From: Corbicula japonica
Taxonomy: Eukaryota > Mollusca > Bivalvia > Venerida > Cyrenidae
Reading direction: 5' to 3'
NCBI GenBank assembly: GCA_038501625.1
Contig: JAZAYU010000354.1
Location: forward strand, 434,001-498,000
DNA: 64,000 nucleotides
Positions 12,174-23,110 of this stretch are shown here, piece after piece. Made by a program: the position numbers and the translations under genes. Each line of letters opens with the position of its first letter. Position 1 is the first letter of the stretch. The notes under the pieces are model-generated. The model saw only the letters and a program-made list of their open reading frames with translations. It did not search any database and had not been told where the DNA came from.

Positions 12174-14916
12174 TATACTCAGCAAAAATGAAAAGTTCCC
12201 ACTTTTCTACCTGTAATTTTGTAAAATTAGAAAAAGAGAAAAGAAAATACTTTCTTTGAACGAATCTCCATTTCTGTAATCATTACAAAGAAATAAAATG
12301 TTCTTGAAAATCACGACTTAGTTATCTTTCCTTTTGCTATGGGGGTTTAGGAAGAAGTAAGTGATTCTGAACAATATTCACATTTATTCGAATCAAATTA
12401 ATTTCTCCAGTTCTTGGTGTCAATAAAAGCACATAACATTCATTAATAAAAGAAGAAATCCCAAGCATTTCCAATTACCTCCCTTTAAATTGAATATATA
12501 GTGTTTTTTAATCCATTATAAATTGTTATCTGATGGGTATTTGCTCAGGTCTATGTGTTTAAGTTTATGTACACGAACAATTAAACTTAAAAACAACTGA
12601 GATTAAATAATAAAACCCCTTATTAAGTGTTCGTTAATAAATGAAAATAAACTAAACACAAATAAAAAGTATCCACGTTTTATCCTTATATTCTCATTAA
12701 CAATTTTCATTCAATGATGAGCGCTTTTACCGGTGTTTTACAAGTTAATCTCAGTAGTTTTAACTTCATTTGACCACGAACATAATCTTACACACCAAGA
12801 ACTGAGAATCTGTCCGTTGAATGACAATTCATAAAAGAAATCAAAACACTATGTTTTCCATTAAAAGCAGGCTTTCTACTGCTCCCTACTTTTCCTACTT
12901 TTTCCTACTTTTTTAATCTGAGCCCTACTTTGCCCTACTTTTTCCAAAGCAGCCCTATTATCCCTACTTTTTCATTTTAAAATAAAAATTTAATGAATAA
13001 GTTTAATGAAAGTAATTCTTAGATATGATCTTTTAGTTGTATTTTCATTTCATTGTGATTACATGTAGTAGTTCAGATGTGTTTTATTTGGTTTCACTGG
13101 TAAAATCCATCCTTGAAAGCAAGGTGCCTTGGTCAGTCAATCGGCGTCATGGCCAAAAGATTCTAGTCTTTCACGCATTCAAAGAACTAATGATACTGTT
13201 GTTTCTAGGAATTTTAAAGGACAGGGTGCTGTCAAGCAGGGTTAGGGCACTACCAAAAAAGGACGGGAGAACAATGTATAGGGTTATTTACTAGTAATAC
13301 AGACACCTATCAAAATGGACATCCAATTTCTAAAAGTATGCTTCTACTTAATTAGTTTTCCTGTAGAAGATTTACATGTATATACAAAAACAATTTGCAT
13401 TGTGAAAATTACGTGTCTGTAGAATTGAAGTCAATTTGAAACAGTTTTACTACAAAATATAAAATTCAAGCTTTCTAGAAAACAGAAAAATTAAAGACAA
13501 ATCTTTGCATGAACATGTTTAATCTGTAAAATTAAAAGTTTTCATTCACTTCAACCATGAAGATGTAAGTGGAATTTGTTTCAAGAAAGTTTCATTGCAA
13601 CAATTTTAAATGCAACAAAATCTGGATAATAATAAGATGGACATGCATGATTTGGATTTATGGTACAAATTAAATATGGTCAAATTGTTCTCAAATTGTT
13701 CTCCAAAGTTTTTTTAAGAGTCACCTTTAATTCTTTTACAAATTTGAAAACTTATTATTTATGTCAAACAACTAAAGAATGGATATTAACTAATTTTGCC
13801 ACCAAACCTGCAGCTTTACCCAAATGTGGTCAGTTGAACAATCATGTGGGCATTTTACCTATACTCTGCAAAAAAGAAACCTGACACTTTTGAATAACTA
13901 TTAGATAGATTTACAGAATCTATATTTAGGTAAAATATGCACTGTCAAGTATCTTTTTTATTGTCGAGCGTATTTAATGTATAGCTGGTTTTAAGTCAAA
14001 TTAATATTTTATAATCACATATAGTGATTTAATATTAGAAAATGTGTTAAAATGCCCTCATCGGTCTTGAAACTTTTTTATGTATGTTTCCATTTGCATG
14101 GTAAAATGCTCAATGGCAGTGTTACAAAAAACTATATCAATTAATTAAATAATGAGTATAGTGTATATATATGTAGCTATTACTTTTAAACCCAAAATTA
14201 TATGTAGGTTTAACCAAATCACTCATTACAATATATAGAAAAGGGTCATCCAAAGACATGTGATAATAATAATATGTTTAAGAGCAAAACATTTCACATT
14301 TACTATCACACGCTAAATATACATCAGTAAATGAAGCACACAACTTTTCGTGATCTTGCTGTATTATTATAGTACTTTTGAACTAAAAAGTTAGGAAATT
14401 CCTACTTTATCCATACATTTTAATGTCGAAAATACCTACTTTACCCTACTTTTAAAACTAAAAATGGCCGACTTTTGCCCTATTTTTTTTTCTGAAGAGG
14501 CAGTAGAAAGCCTGTAAAAGGGAGATAATTGGAAATGCTTGGAATTTTTAGCGCTGTTTGTCAATGACTAGTTGTTATATTTATTAGTTTGTTGTGATTT
14601 TATCGACAACAAGAACTTGAAAAATTGAACTGAACCTAATAAACGCGAATATTGTTTTGGAACAACTGACCCTTTCTAAACCCCTATTTATACCAAGGGG
14701 AAAGACATGTCAGTTGTGACTGTACATTTTCAAAAACATTTTATTTCTTTGCAATGAGTAAAGAAATTGAAATTGGTTAAAAATATAATTTTGAATTTTC
14801 ATTTTCTTATTTTGCAAAATCACAGTTAGAAAAGTGAAACTTATTATTTTTGCTTAGTATATGTTAATGAGAATATAAGCGTAAGAAGTGGGTACTTTTT
14901 ATTTTTGCTGAGTATA
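12174..14916. mobile_element. Long-arm inverted-repeat (foldback) element
   Basis: The left arm (12174-12487) and right arm (14515-14916) are diverged inverted copies. The termini are TATACTCAGCAAAAAT and its complement ATTTTTGCTGAGTATA. The inner ends are CCAAGCATTTCCAATTA and its complement (12461, 14526). A 'GGGGGTTTAG' region and an 'AGTTCTTG.TGTC.ATAAAA' region are shared in the same inverted order. No transposase frame is visible. A second element (12868-14514) lies between the arms. Superfamily undetermined. Confidence 0.7.
12868..14514. mobile_element. TIR element nested in the foldback element
   Basis: Perfect 15-bp termini: CAGGCTTTCTACTGC on the left, its complement on the right. 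A 6-bp direct repeat, TAAAAG, flanks it at 12862-12867 and 14515-14520. Clusters of 'CCTACTTT' lie in the same orientation just inside both ends (12886-12975 and 14400-14480). CAG...CTG termini recall hAT elements, but these normally make 8-bp duplications, so the class is uncertain. No convincing transposase frame. Confidence 0.7.
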
Positions 14917-16948
14917 GAATCAACAGCCGTCCGTAAGGTTTTTTATATAAAACATCGCGAGTTGATGATTTATTTACATAAAAGTATTGAAAATAATAAT
15001 AACATGAAATGGAATTAAAACTGCTAAAAGAAAGATATAAATACGTGTCTGAACAGACACAGTGTAAAGAAAAGAAAAATAACTTAAACACAATTGACGC
15101 CTACATGTTCTGCAAATAAAAATAACTTGTATAACATACCAGCACAAGTTAAACTTAGTTCATCTAATTACACCAGCTTTTATTAATGTTAAGTAGCATA
15201 ATCTTAAAGATTAGTCACATATCTTAGGTGCAGACGTTTATTGTATTGATACTTCAAATATTATCTACTCATAGAAGCAAAATATGTTTAGAGAATATCT
15301 TTTAAACATGTCAAATATTAAATACTTATATAATTTATTTTAAACGTAATAAATTCAAAGAAGCTTTGCGAAAAAATGTCCAACTGCTGTGAGTCTAAAC
15401 AAATTGCAAATTATTAAATTGTTAAGGCCTTCCAAAAAAACACATCTTTCAAAATTCTCAAAGGCGGGGTGGGGGGGGGGGGGTGGAGGGCTCCATTGGC
15501 AGTTCATTGTCTTTATTTTACGTATAAAATATTATATATTTTAGAATTTCTGTTTGACAGATTGGAATGAGAAGTCAAGTGTTAAAAAAATGAAATTTAT
15601 CAAGTGAAATGTAAAAAAGTATTTTGCCGTTAAAGCACAGTACGCCATAAACAGCAAGAATTGTTATCTGCACGACATACGGTAATCAGTTGTTACCCTG
15701 ACAACCGCATTACAGTCCATTAGAAGCCGCGACACCGCAGAGTCTTAAGACTGTTGATAATGGATGATATACAGAACACGTAATCCGGCTAAACACGATA
15801 TATTTGAATAATTATATGGATAAAAATACAAGACAAACTTGCTGACGCTTAATTTTAAATGAATCTATGCTCAACCGGATAATGACCCTCAGTCATAAAG
15901 GGTTACTTACTACATGTACTTCCATTTACAATACATGTATATATGGTATGTAGGGCCTCGTTGCGAATACAAAACTTTCTTCACCATGTTGAACAATAAC
16001 ATATCATGTGAGCATGTAAACAATTGACGTTTCTTGCTGTTCAAAGCATATTATAGACACACTTGTTTTAGGCATTTGATTATGTTTTTCATCCACATTA
16101 CATATACAGTAATGTGGTTAATTGGTCGTACCGAAAAAATGTACATCGTACGCTAATGTTTCGAATGCTGATTTTTCCGTACACCCGTATATTCTACTCT
16201 GGGTAAACAAAAGTCATTTGAAAGTCATTTTCAAAAATAATTTTCCGAAAATATATGATTTAATAATATTATTTATTTTTATCAAAACAACGAATGAACA
16301 GACGAAAGATCAAATACACACAAAAAGAAAATGCATGTTCACTCATGACCATTCTATCAAACTATGCGAAAATTCACTGTCAAAATCAAAGTTTACAAAA
16401 AATCCATATGCCGAGCTATGAATATGAGTTACAGAGACTTTAGTATTTTGCGAACTATTTACGGTGAACTTTCGCATATTTTGAGATCATGAAATAATAT
16501 CAGTGTCTTGACACTATTTTTACAAGAAAATAAGGGTCTTTTAGTAAGGGTTGGCAGTGCGTAGGGTGGGGCGGCTGGTCAAGCGCCTGTGTGCATGTTC
16601 TTTTTACGATAATTCAATCGCCTCGTCCAACTGATCAGCTTAAGCATTGAACATCTTATTCCCCCGAGAATGCCAGGTAAATTGTGTCTTGAAATAACAT
16701 CTTAATTCGGTATCTAAAGTACAATGTACAAAGATGTTCAACGTATTTAACTCATGCAATCGCAAGGCTTTGCTAACCTAAAACACGATCTGGTCATGCC
16801 CTCCTTAATGATACCCGATGATTTTTGAAGTGATCTATACGATTGCAAACAGTAAGAGACAAGTTAACATCGCCGTTTCAAGATTTTATTTTTATAGATA
16901 AGTATTCAATATATATATTTTTTAATATATTACACCTTCGCATAAAGG
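14917..16948. other. Intergenic spacer with a G-run
   Basis: AT-rich, no recognisable genes. An uninterrupted run of about 14 G with flanking G tracts lies at ~15462-15488 and could form a quadruplex. A + strand 99-codon frame at 16122-16421 has biased low-complexity composition, and I do not accept it as a gene. Confidence 0.6.
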
Positions 16949-18046
16949 TCAGATCCTCGATTCACTTTCTTTATACTGATACAAAACTTTAGGGTTCACA
17001 CGTCGTTGTTTGCGTTCGAAACAGGTCTTGGGCATTTTCACCTGTGTTGGAAGCAAGCGTATGCACGTCGCTCTGAACTTTTTGTTCCGTACACAGAAAA
17101 TAATGGGATACAAAGCACTTTTAACGAATCCAAGAGTTAGCAAAAACATTTCGGTTACCCTGTGTTGAGACGCATTTAAATCCATTACTCTACACGTGAT
17201 AAACGGGAGCCAGCAACAAAACACTGTAATAAACAGCAACATAATCGTACCGAACGCTTTCCGCTTTGCGTTAATGTCACCGGTAAATCTGTAAGGAGTT
17301 GCCTGCGGCGGAAGTCCTAATTTACTGCTGTACTGGGTCACCGAGACGCTTAATGCACTTCCGGAATGATTGTGAATTCGTTTGGACAATAATTGAACTG
17401 TCCGCAGTATGGCTGCAAACATATAAAACATCACAATGATAGGAACATAAAAAGTAAGTGACAGAATCAGAAGCAGATACGCTGATTTGTAGTTGGTCAT
17501 CGTAGACAGTGCATGATCGTGGCACAGCAATCTGTCTGCAGTGTTGTATTCGTCTGCGATGAAGCTCAGAAGCTGCGGTGAGGTCGCACCGATGGAGCCC
17601 GACCATATTAACAGTATTATTACTTCAGCTACTTTTGGATTCAGTCTGTCTTTCCGGTATACAATGATTATATACCGATCCACACTAATTACAAGAAGCG
17701 TGTAACACGCGACGCTTACGCACGTATCCTTAACAACCGAGAAACACACGCAGACCCGAAAACTCGGCACATCGGAGGTGAAGAACTCGTACAGCACGTA
17801 AAGCATGGACAAAGACAAGAGGAGGTCCGCACAGGCAATGTTTGTCAGTAACAGATTGATGGCCGATCTCATCGGCTTCTTTCTATACACAATCACGCAT
17901 GTTATAAGGTTTCCTAGAAGACATATTCCAACCGTTAATACCAGCACAGTGGTAAGGACCACTCTGGTCGTTACCGGAATATCACTAAATTCATCCTGGG
18001 TAGTGCTTATGTTTGAAATGTTTGATGAATAATTTGAAAATTCCAT
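16949..18046 (-). CDS. Class A (rhodopsin-like) GPCR, GPR45/GPR63-like
   Basis: A 365-residue single-exon receptor, full length with seven hydrophobic segments. The N-terminus has three N-glycosylation sequons (Asn5, Asn9, Asn12). TM1 carries GN (residues 45-46). TM3 ends in DRY (123-125) within 'SVDRYIIIV'. Cys99 or Cys101 can pair with Cys175 of extracellular loop 2, and TM6 has CWLP (278-281). TM7 reads YPIIF (313-317) instead of NPxxY. The segment after DRY ('RKDRLNP'), the long third intracellular loop with 'SKLGL', and the C-terminal 'RRVNP' run parallel vertebrate GPR63/GPR45, poorly characterised brain receptors. The ligand here is unknown. Stop TGA is at 16949-16951. The ATG at 18046 is the first Met, and a possible 5'-UTR acceptor (ATATTAG) lies just upstream on the minus strand. 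GPR22 or lysophospholipid-type receptors are less good fits. Confidence 0.9.
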   Translation of the reverse strand: MEFSNYSSNISNISTTQDEFSDIPVTTRVVLTTVLVLTVGICLLGNLITCVIVYRKKPMRSAINLLLTNIACADLLLSLSMLYVLYEFFTSDVPSFRVCVCFSVVKDTCVSVACYTLLVISVDRYIIIVYRKDRLNPKVAEVIILLIWSGSIGATSPQLLSFIADEYNTADRLLCHDHALSTMTNYKSAYLLLILSLTFYVPIIVMFYMFAAILRTVQLLSKRIHNHSGSALSVSVTQYSSKLGLPPQATPYRFTGDINAKRKAFGTIMLLFITVFCCWLPFITCRVMDLNASQHRVTEMFLLTLGFVKSALYPIIFCVRNKKFRATCIRLLPTQVKMPKTCFERKQRRVNPKVLYQYKESESRI

Positions 18047-20317
18047 TTACTAATATTTTAACATCTTATATAAAACTTTATTTCCATTATGTTTCATCTG
18101 TAAGTGGTTTTGCTTAAGGCTTGTTTGTATACAGCACAAGTATTTACTCGATTTCAACGCTAGCAGAAGTCCTTCAAGAACTGCCATATTATCTTCTTAT
18201 CATCTACGCAATATATCCAGTTTTTTCTCACCGCTGGTTCCAGCTTACACCTCAATAATTAATTATCCTGATATTTTAATGCGCCATCAATCCGATTTAC
18301 CTGATCCTGGCGATGATTAGATTAGATCACAAATGACGATGTTATGGCACCATCAGTTTTTCATCAAGAATAATTGTCGTCTGGAGATATGTTTCAAAAT
18401 AAAACACGTTATTTCATTATTGTAATCCAAATTCCATTTCAGTGTATGTTAAGATTTTGGTTGAAGACTGTAGACATTAACACCGATAGTCGCTTTTGAT
18501 TGTTGAGTCATTTTCATTCACTCAAAAATATCCGTGTGTAGCACAAAAGCTAGGTACTAATCGGTTGTAAACAACTACATGCATAGTGAAATGACAGTGA
18601 CTTTTAACATTTAACATAAAATATTGTGATATACTGAAGCAAATTTTCTCTTGTGACATAGTCGTGTAAATATAATAAAATCTTGTCACGAAGGTTTTGG
18701 TTTTATCTTATCATTAGAGATTGTTGAGAGCGTTCGGTTTTCTGAAGGAAATATGAATCGATGACGTTGTAAATCTTCACGAGAGCAGAATAATAACAAG
18801 CGTGCTCTACAAACGCAGCGAATTCACGCTCGTGAGAGCGAGTTGGATATTTTCAATTATTTATTTATTATTTTGAAATGTATTTACCATACATTATTTC
18901 TTTGACTATCCGTCATAATTACTTTTGTGATTTGATATCGAAGAATACATTAAACGGCTATCTTTTTTTATTTACATAATCAAAATTAAACAAAAATGTA
19001 CGAGAGTCCCGTACGATTTGCGAGCAAACGCATTTGCAAACAAGAAACTAATCGTTTTCGGCGTCGCAATGGAAACCCCTTTGTTTGCAATAGAAATTAC
19101 AACGTAAGCTTGATCATCTCCAATATTCCTGTCCTTAATGCTTCAAAATTCGATGTCAAATCGTTTTAGACTGTTCCGGTTTCGCCAGTGCCTCTTAAAT
19201 ACGTTTTAACAAACGTTTTATGTAGAGTGTGTGGAATTTACACATACGATTTCACTGGTTTGCTCGTCTGCCTTTAAAAGCTTCTGGCTGCTTTAAAACA
19301 CATACAAAAAAAATCTGGTTGCTTCTGATTTTGAAAACTTCCAACTTTGTAATCCGGTGTAAAACATTATCGGTCAGTTCCGGTTTTCCTATATTGGAGG
19401 TGCTAAGCGGATAATCTCTTTTATCACACTCGGAACACGTTCCCACTGTATATAAACCGATTGTATCATCTACCGGATATAGCGAGCCGATTGCATGGCT
19501 GCGATATAAACAATTCGTAAATAACACAGTGAAAACGGAGTTTATAGCATTATTTTAAGTATCTTCAACAAAAACCAGTAAGTAATATTTTGTATAGTCA
19601 TTATTGGTTGTAATATTATTTGATTTATACGCACTTATACGGATAAAAACTTGGAAAATAGCATCTAATCACAACAAGGTCAGGCAATGACCCACAATGA
19701 ATGTGACAAAATATTCTTATTCTGTATAAATAAAAGTTTTGATAAACCAATACATACTAGTATGTTTCTATGGGATTAATATAAGTAAAGGTTATTACAT
19801 TACAACATGGCTTTAAATCAACAGATGCGTAAAATATTAACATGTTTGAAGGATGTGTTTCGTAATGATAGTATCATTTATAGCATCAATAAATCAGTTA
19901 TAGCGAACAAACGTATTTCTGTTGTATCATTTAGTGTGAACAGTGTCGAATGATTTTCCAATAATCTTTATCCTATATGGAGATGCACGTTTAGTGATTT
20001 TATCATGTTTATGCTTTTAGGTAAGAGGTTTTAGGTTCGTCTGCATATATTGTCGATACAAATCGGGTATAATTGGAGAAATAAATAAACTTTGTGTACA
20101 AAAAAACTCGAGGAGAAGAACTTGAAAATAAAAATAATCAAATAGAATTATAAAACAAGCATATTACTAGGTTATTGATTATTTGGAGGCGTGTATGAAA
20201 ATTAAACTTACAGGCACATCGCAGCTTAGCGACCTTTTAATTTCTTATACAAGCATCCAAATGAACTAACGAATACATGTATAATAGTCGAACTTACTCG
20301 TTAAGATTTTTGAGTAC
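18047..20317. other. Spacer upstream of the GPCR
   Basis: It presumably holds the GPCR promoter and 5' UTR. A TATATAA-type stretch lies close to the start (~18066-18073) but cannot be assigned with confidence. No other coding exons or window-wide repeats recognised. Confidence 0.5.
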
Positions 20318-20562
20318 CCTCCACTCCGGCTTTACAATGCTATTAGCTTCTTATGTTTTATATGTATGTGTGCTTTTGCTTGCAACATTGTTGAGCTGAT
20401 GGGTGGGTTGGGGTTATTTCACCAAGACAACTTGTATTTGTGTGTTGATATGGGAACCTGTTGGGGCAAGTGTGATGTTGGTGCACCCTATATCCTGGTT
20501 TAAACCCCTAGTGGCAAATTAGTTTGCCACTGACCGTTCCAATGCGGTAACCCCAAGGGGTA
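20318..20562 (-). repeat. Interspersed repeat family A, copy
   Basis: Clearly homologous to 36-245: same 'CAATGCTATTA', 'GTTGAGCTGATGGGTGGGTT', 'ACCTGTTGGGGCAAGTGTGA' and 'GCCACTGACCGTTCCAA' blocks in the same order. The purine-rich end is missing. Confidence 0.8.
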
Positions 20563-21087
20563 TTTATTGCGTTTATCATCAGCTCAAACTATCAATATTT
20601 AAATAACTACATTTGCATCTGACTTTGTATGTCACACCTACTTCCAAACTTTAAAAAAAGTCGTCAACGAACTATATATGTCTTCGCCATTTCATGTTCG
20701 ACCAAATCGACCTTTAAACTATCAAACTGAATTCAGACTCGCAATATTATGAGAATTAATGTTAGTGAAAAATACTGCTATGTAAGATAGTATCTATCTG
20801 CCAAACAAATATTAAATTTTCAAGTCCGTTAAAATAAAATAAGTGAGCAATAATTAGTCTTTCAATATTTTTGTACATATCTGCGCATGGAGCATAAAAC
20901 TGATCCTTTATGTATAATCGTGAATCGTCAGTTTTGAAACAATTACTTTTAACCAACCTTAGACTGTGTTTATCAAATCCGAAACAATTCGGGGCGGCAT
21001 TAATTATCGCTTGTTGTATGTTTAAGTTCTCAGAACGGCCTGTGTGCTAGACTCACTGACTATAGAACACCGTTACTATTATAGTAA
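20563..21087. other. Non-coding spacer
   Basis: Nothing recognisable apart from the GTAA (21084-21087) that is the left target duplication of the adjacent TRIM. Confidence 0.6.
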
Positions 21088-21234
21088 TGTAACAAGGGTT
21101 CTGAAAAATCCATGCCTGAACCAAGGATTGAACCCATCGCATGTCAGTCCGACGCTCTACCACGTCGCCATCAAAGCTAGCTCTATGGCGAGATAGTACA
21201 AGCGCGGTACTAACTCAACCATAGCCGGGTTACA
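21088..21234 (-). repeat. TRIM 3' LTR
   Basis: Differs from the other LTR mainly by a deletion that removes GGGACCTC next to the B box, leaving it 7 bp shorter. Otherwise nearly identical, so the insertion is fairly young. Confidence 0.85.
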
Positions 21235-21349
21235 TACACCCCCTCCAGATTGGAATTCGTCCTCGAATTTCCATTGAGTATAGAGATTCACTTTGCAGTG
21301 ATCTCGAGGTATTTTAACATCCTTGGATGGTCCCCCGTTGGGCGCCGCT

Positions 21350-21503
21350 TGTAACAAGGGTTCTGAAAAATCCATGCCTGAACCAAGGATTGAACCCGGG
21401 ACCTCTCGCATGTCAGTCCGACGCTCTACCACGTCGCCATCAAAGCTAGCTCTATGGCGAGATAGTACAAGCGCGGTACTAACTCAACCATAGCCGGGTT
21501 ACA
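21350..21503 (-). repeat. TRIM 5' LTR
   Basis: The intact 154-bp LTR. It retains the sequence between the A and B boxes that is shortened in the other LTR. Confidence 0.85.
21387..21433 (-). promoter_or_regulatory. tRNA-like Pol III promoter inside the TRIM LTR
   Basis: On the minus strand an A-box-like TGGTAGAGCG (about 21422-21433) is followed ~35 bp later by GTTCAATCC (21387-21395), which fits the B-box consensus GWTCRANNC. Surrounding sequence (GTCGGACTGACATG, CCCGGGTTCAATCC) looks tRNA-derived, but I cannot fold a full cloverleaf. It is therefore a promoter-like relic rather than a tRNA gene. Confidence 0.65.
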
Positions 21504-21507
21504 GTAA

Positions 21508-23110
21508 GGTAGATCAAATTGATTCGTGTCGCCGCAGTATATAGAGACACGGAGGCCGTCATAACGTATCAGTTTTCTGTACGAAGGACTTTAAATAAAT
21601 GGCTTTCTAAATCAAGTATTGGTTCTAAAATTCGACAAAATATACCAAAATCATCTTTGAAAAATCTTTATAACTGATAAACATAAATCACTCTAAACAT
21701 ACAAGTGATTGAGTTATCATGTTCAATAAATGATACAATCTAGGTCGGACCTACAAGCATGTTTCGTCTTATGTATTGATATTTAAGTGATCAGCTACGG
21801 CATTAGGGTTATAGTAAGAATAAAAACTAACATGTTGCATCCTCACTAGCTTGAGAATACCTCTCAAAACCTGTTATAACATAAACATTTACCCTGGTTT
21901 AAGAACAGTGTACATTGCAAATGATACTTGGAGTAGGTGATTTGGGCGATTTCTAAAAGCATCTTGCATTCAACAGCGAAAAATGTAATTCATAGCGAGA
22001 GCTATAACAATCGCCTGTTACGAATATAGCATATATTTGTCGGCTAGATTTCTCATTACAGTACATAACTAGGGTAGCAAGCATACATTCTATGGTAGCA
22101 TGCAAGTACTGTCGTTACTACATTGAAATAAAGAAGGAGTTAGGACAGTATTGCATGCAACCCTCAAATTGTTAGGTTCATAGTAAGGCAAAAACGATTG
22201 TCGAAAATTGGTTTTCACTGAGTCTGCCGACTCAAAAACTCGCCTCACTTTTGAACTGTCTACTAAATTTTTATGACAATTAATCAGTTCGCTATATCCG
22301 TTAGATAATACAATCGGTTTATATACAGTGGTTCCACCCCACAGCAGTAGAGCAGGGTCTATTTAATGAGTAGAGCTACATTTTTATTATGTCTTGACCA
22401 AACTTTGACAGATAACATTCCGTTCATTATATTTTTATAAACCGCCATCCGATTATACATGTACATGTTTGATTAAAACTGTTTTCTTTCACGCAATGAT
22501 TGTCATGTTAAGAGTCCACTACAGTCCTCCTTGCACGTTTATCGATAAAAAAGAAAATTATCAAAATCTCAATACCAAATCTTTTAATTTTGCTGAAACT
22601 TGACCTGATGTTGTTCACAACAGTCACATTTTATAATATGGTATAAGCCGATGGGGACTGGGGGGTGCGGGTATACGCATTCCGACGCTGGTAGTGAACA
22701 CGGACGGCAATTACGCCATGTGCTTGATTATAGAAACAGTAGCGGATAATATACCAACTCTTCAACATTGCTGTACAGGTTGTGGCATCTCTAAACCGAT
22801 GTGGGCCGGATCGCTGAGCGATGTATTGCTTGAACTTACAGTACTAATAGTTAAGTGCAAATGTAACAGTTTACTTCATCATAATACATTAAAACCATGT
22901 TCTTTTTTACAAAAAAGCCTATCGATCTTCGTCATATTAGTCATGTCATTAGTAAAACATTGCACAGTCCCCTCCATCATTTCAATAATATTCAGTAAAA
23001 TAAAATTCTGTGTTTTGCTTCTTTGACCTTTGGTGGGAGTCTGTTTCAATTCAAAATGCTTGTATGGTGCCGGAAAATACTGTTGAAAATCATTTAAACC
23101 AATATTAGAA
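21508..23110. other. Non-coding spacer
   Basis: No exons recognised. A 110-codon + strand frame at 22694-23026 shows no family motifs, so I treat it as chance. Confidence 0.5.

Larger units (their letters stand above)
21088..21503 (-). mobile_element. TRIM: miniature LTR retrotransposon with tRNA-like LTRs
   Basis: Two direct repeats (21088-21234, 147 bp; 21350-21503, 154 bp) start TGTAAC and end GTTACA on the minus strand. They surround 115 bp of unique sequence and are flanked by GTAA on both sides (21084-21087, 21504-21507). Reading the minus strand, a primer-binding-site-like GGCGCCCAACGGGGGACC begins a few bases after the 5' LTR, and a polypurine GGAGGGGG lies just before the 3' LTR. 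With no gag or pol it must be mobilised in trans. Its LTRs contain Pol III-type A and B boxes (separate entry), unlike ordinary LTRs. The first base of the presumed PBS is C rather than the usual T. Confidence 0.85.

Noticed and set aside
16122..16421. 99-codon + strand frame near the GPCR
   Set aside because: No recognisable motif, AT-driven composition, no splice or promoter context.
21088..21503. A tRNA gene pair
   Set aside because: A and B boxes are present, but no complete cloverleaf or aminoacyl stem could be formed, and the sequence is bounded by LTR-type ends.
22694..23026. 110-codon + strand frame with several Cys
   Set aside because: Considered as a possible small zinc protein, but the spacing fits no known finger and the frame has no supporting context.
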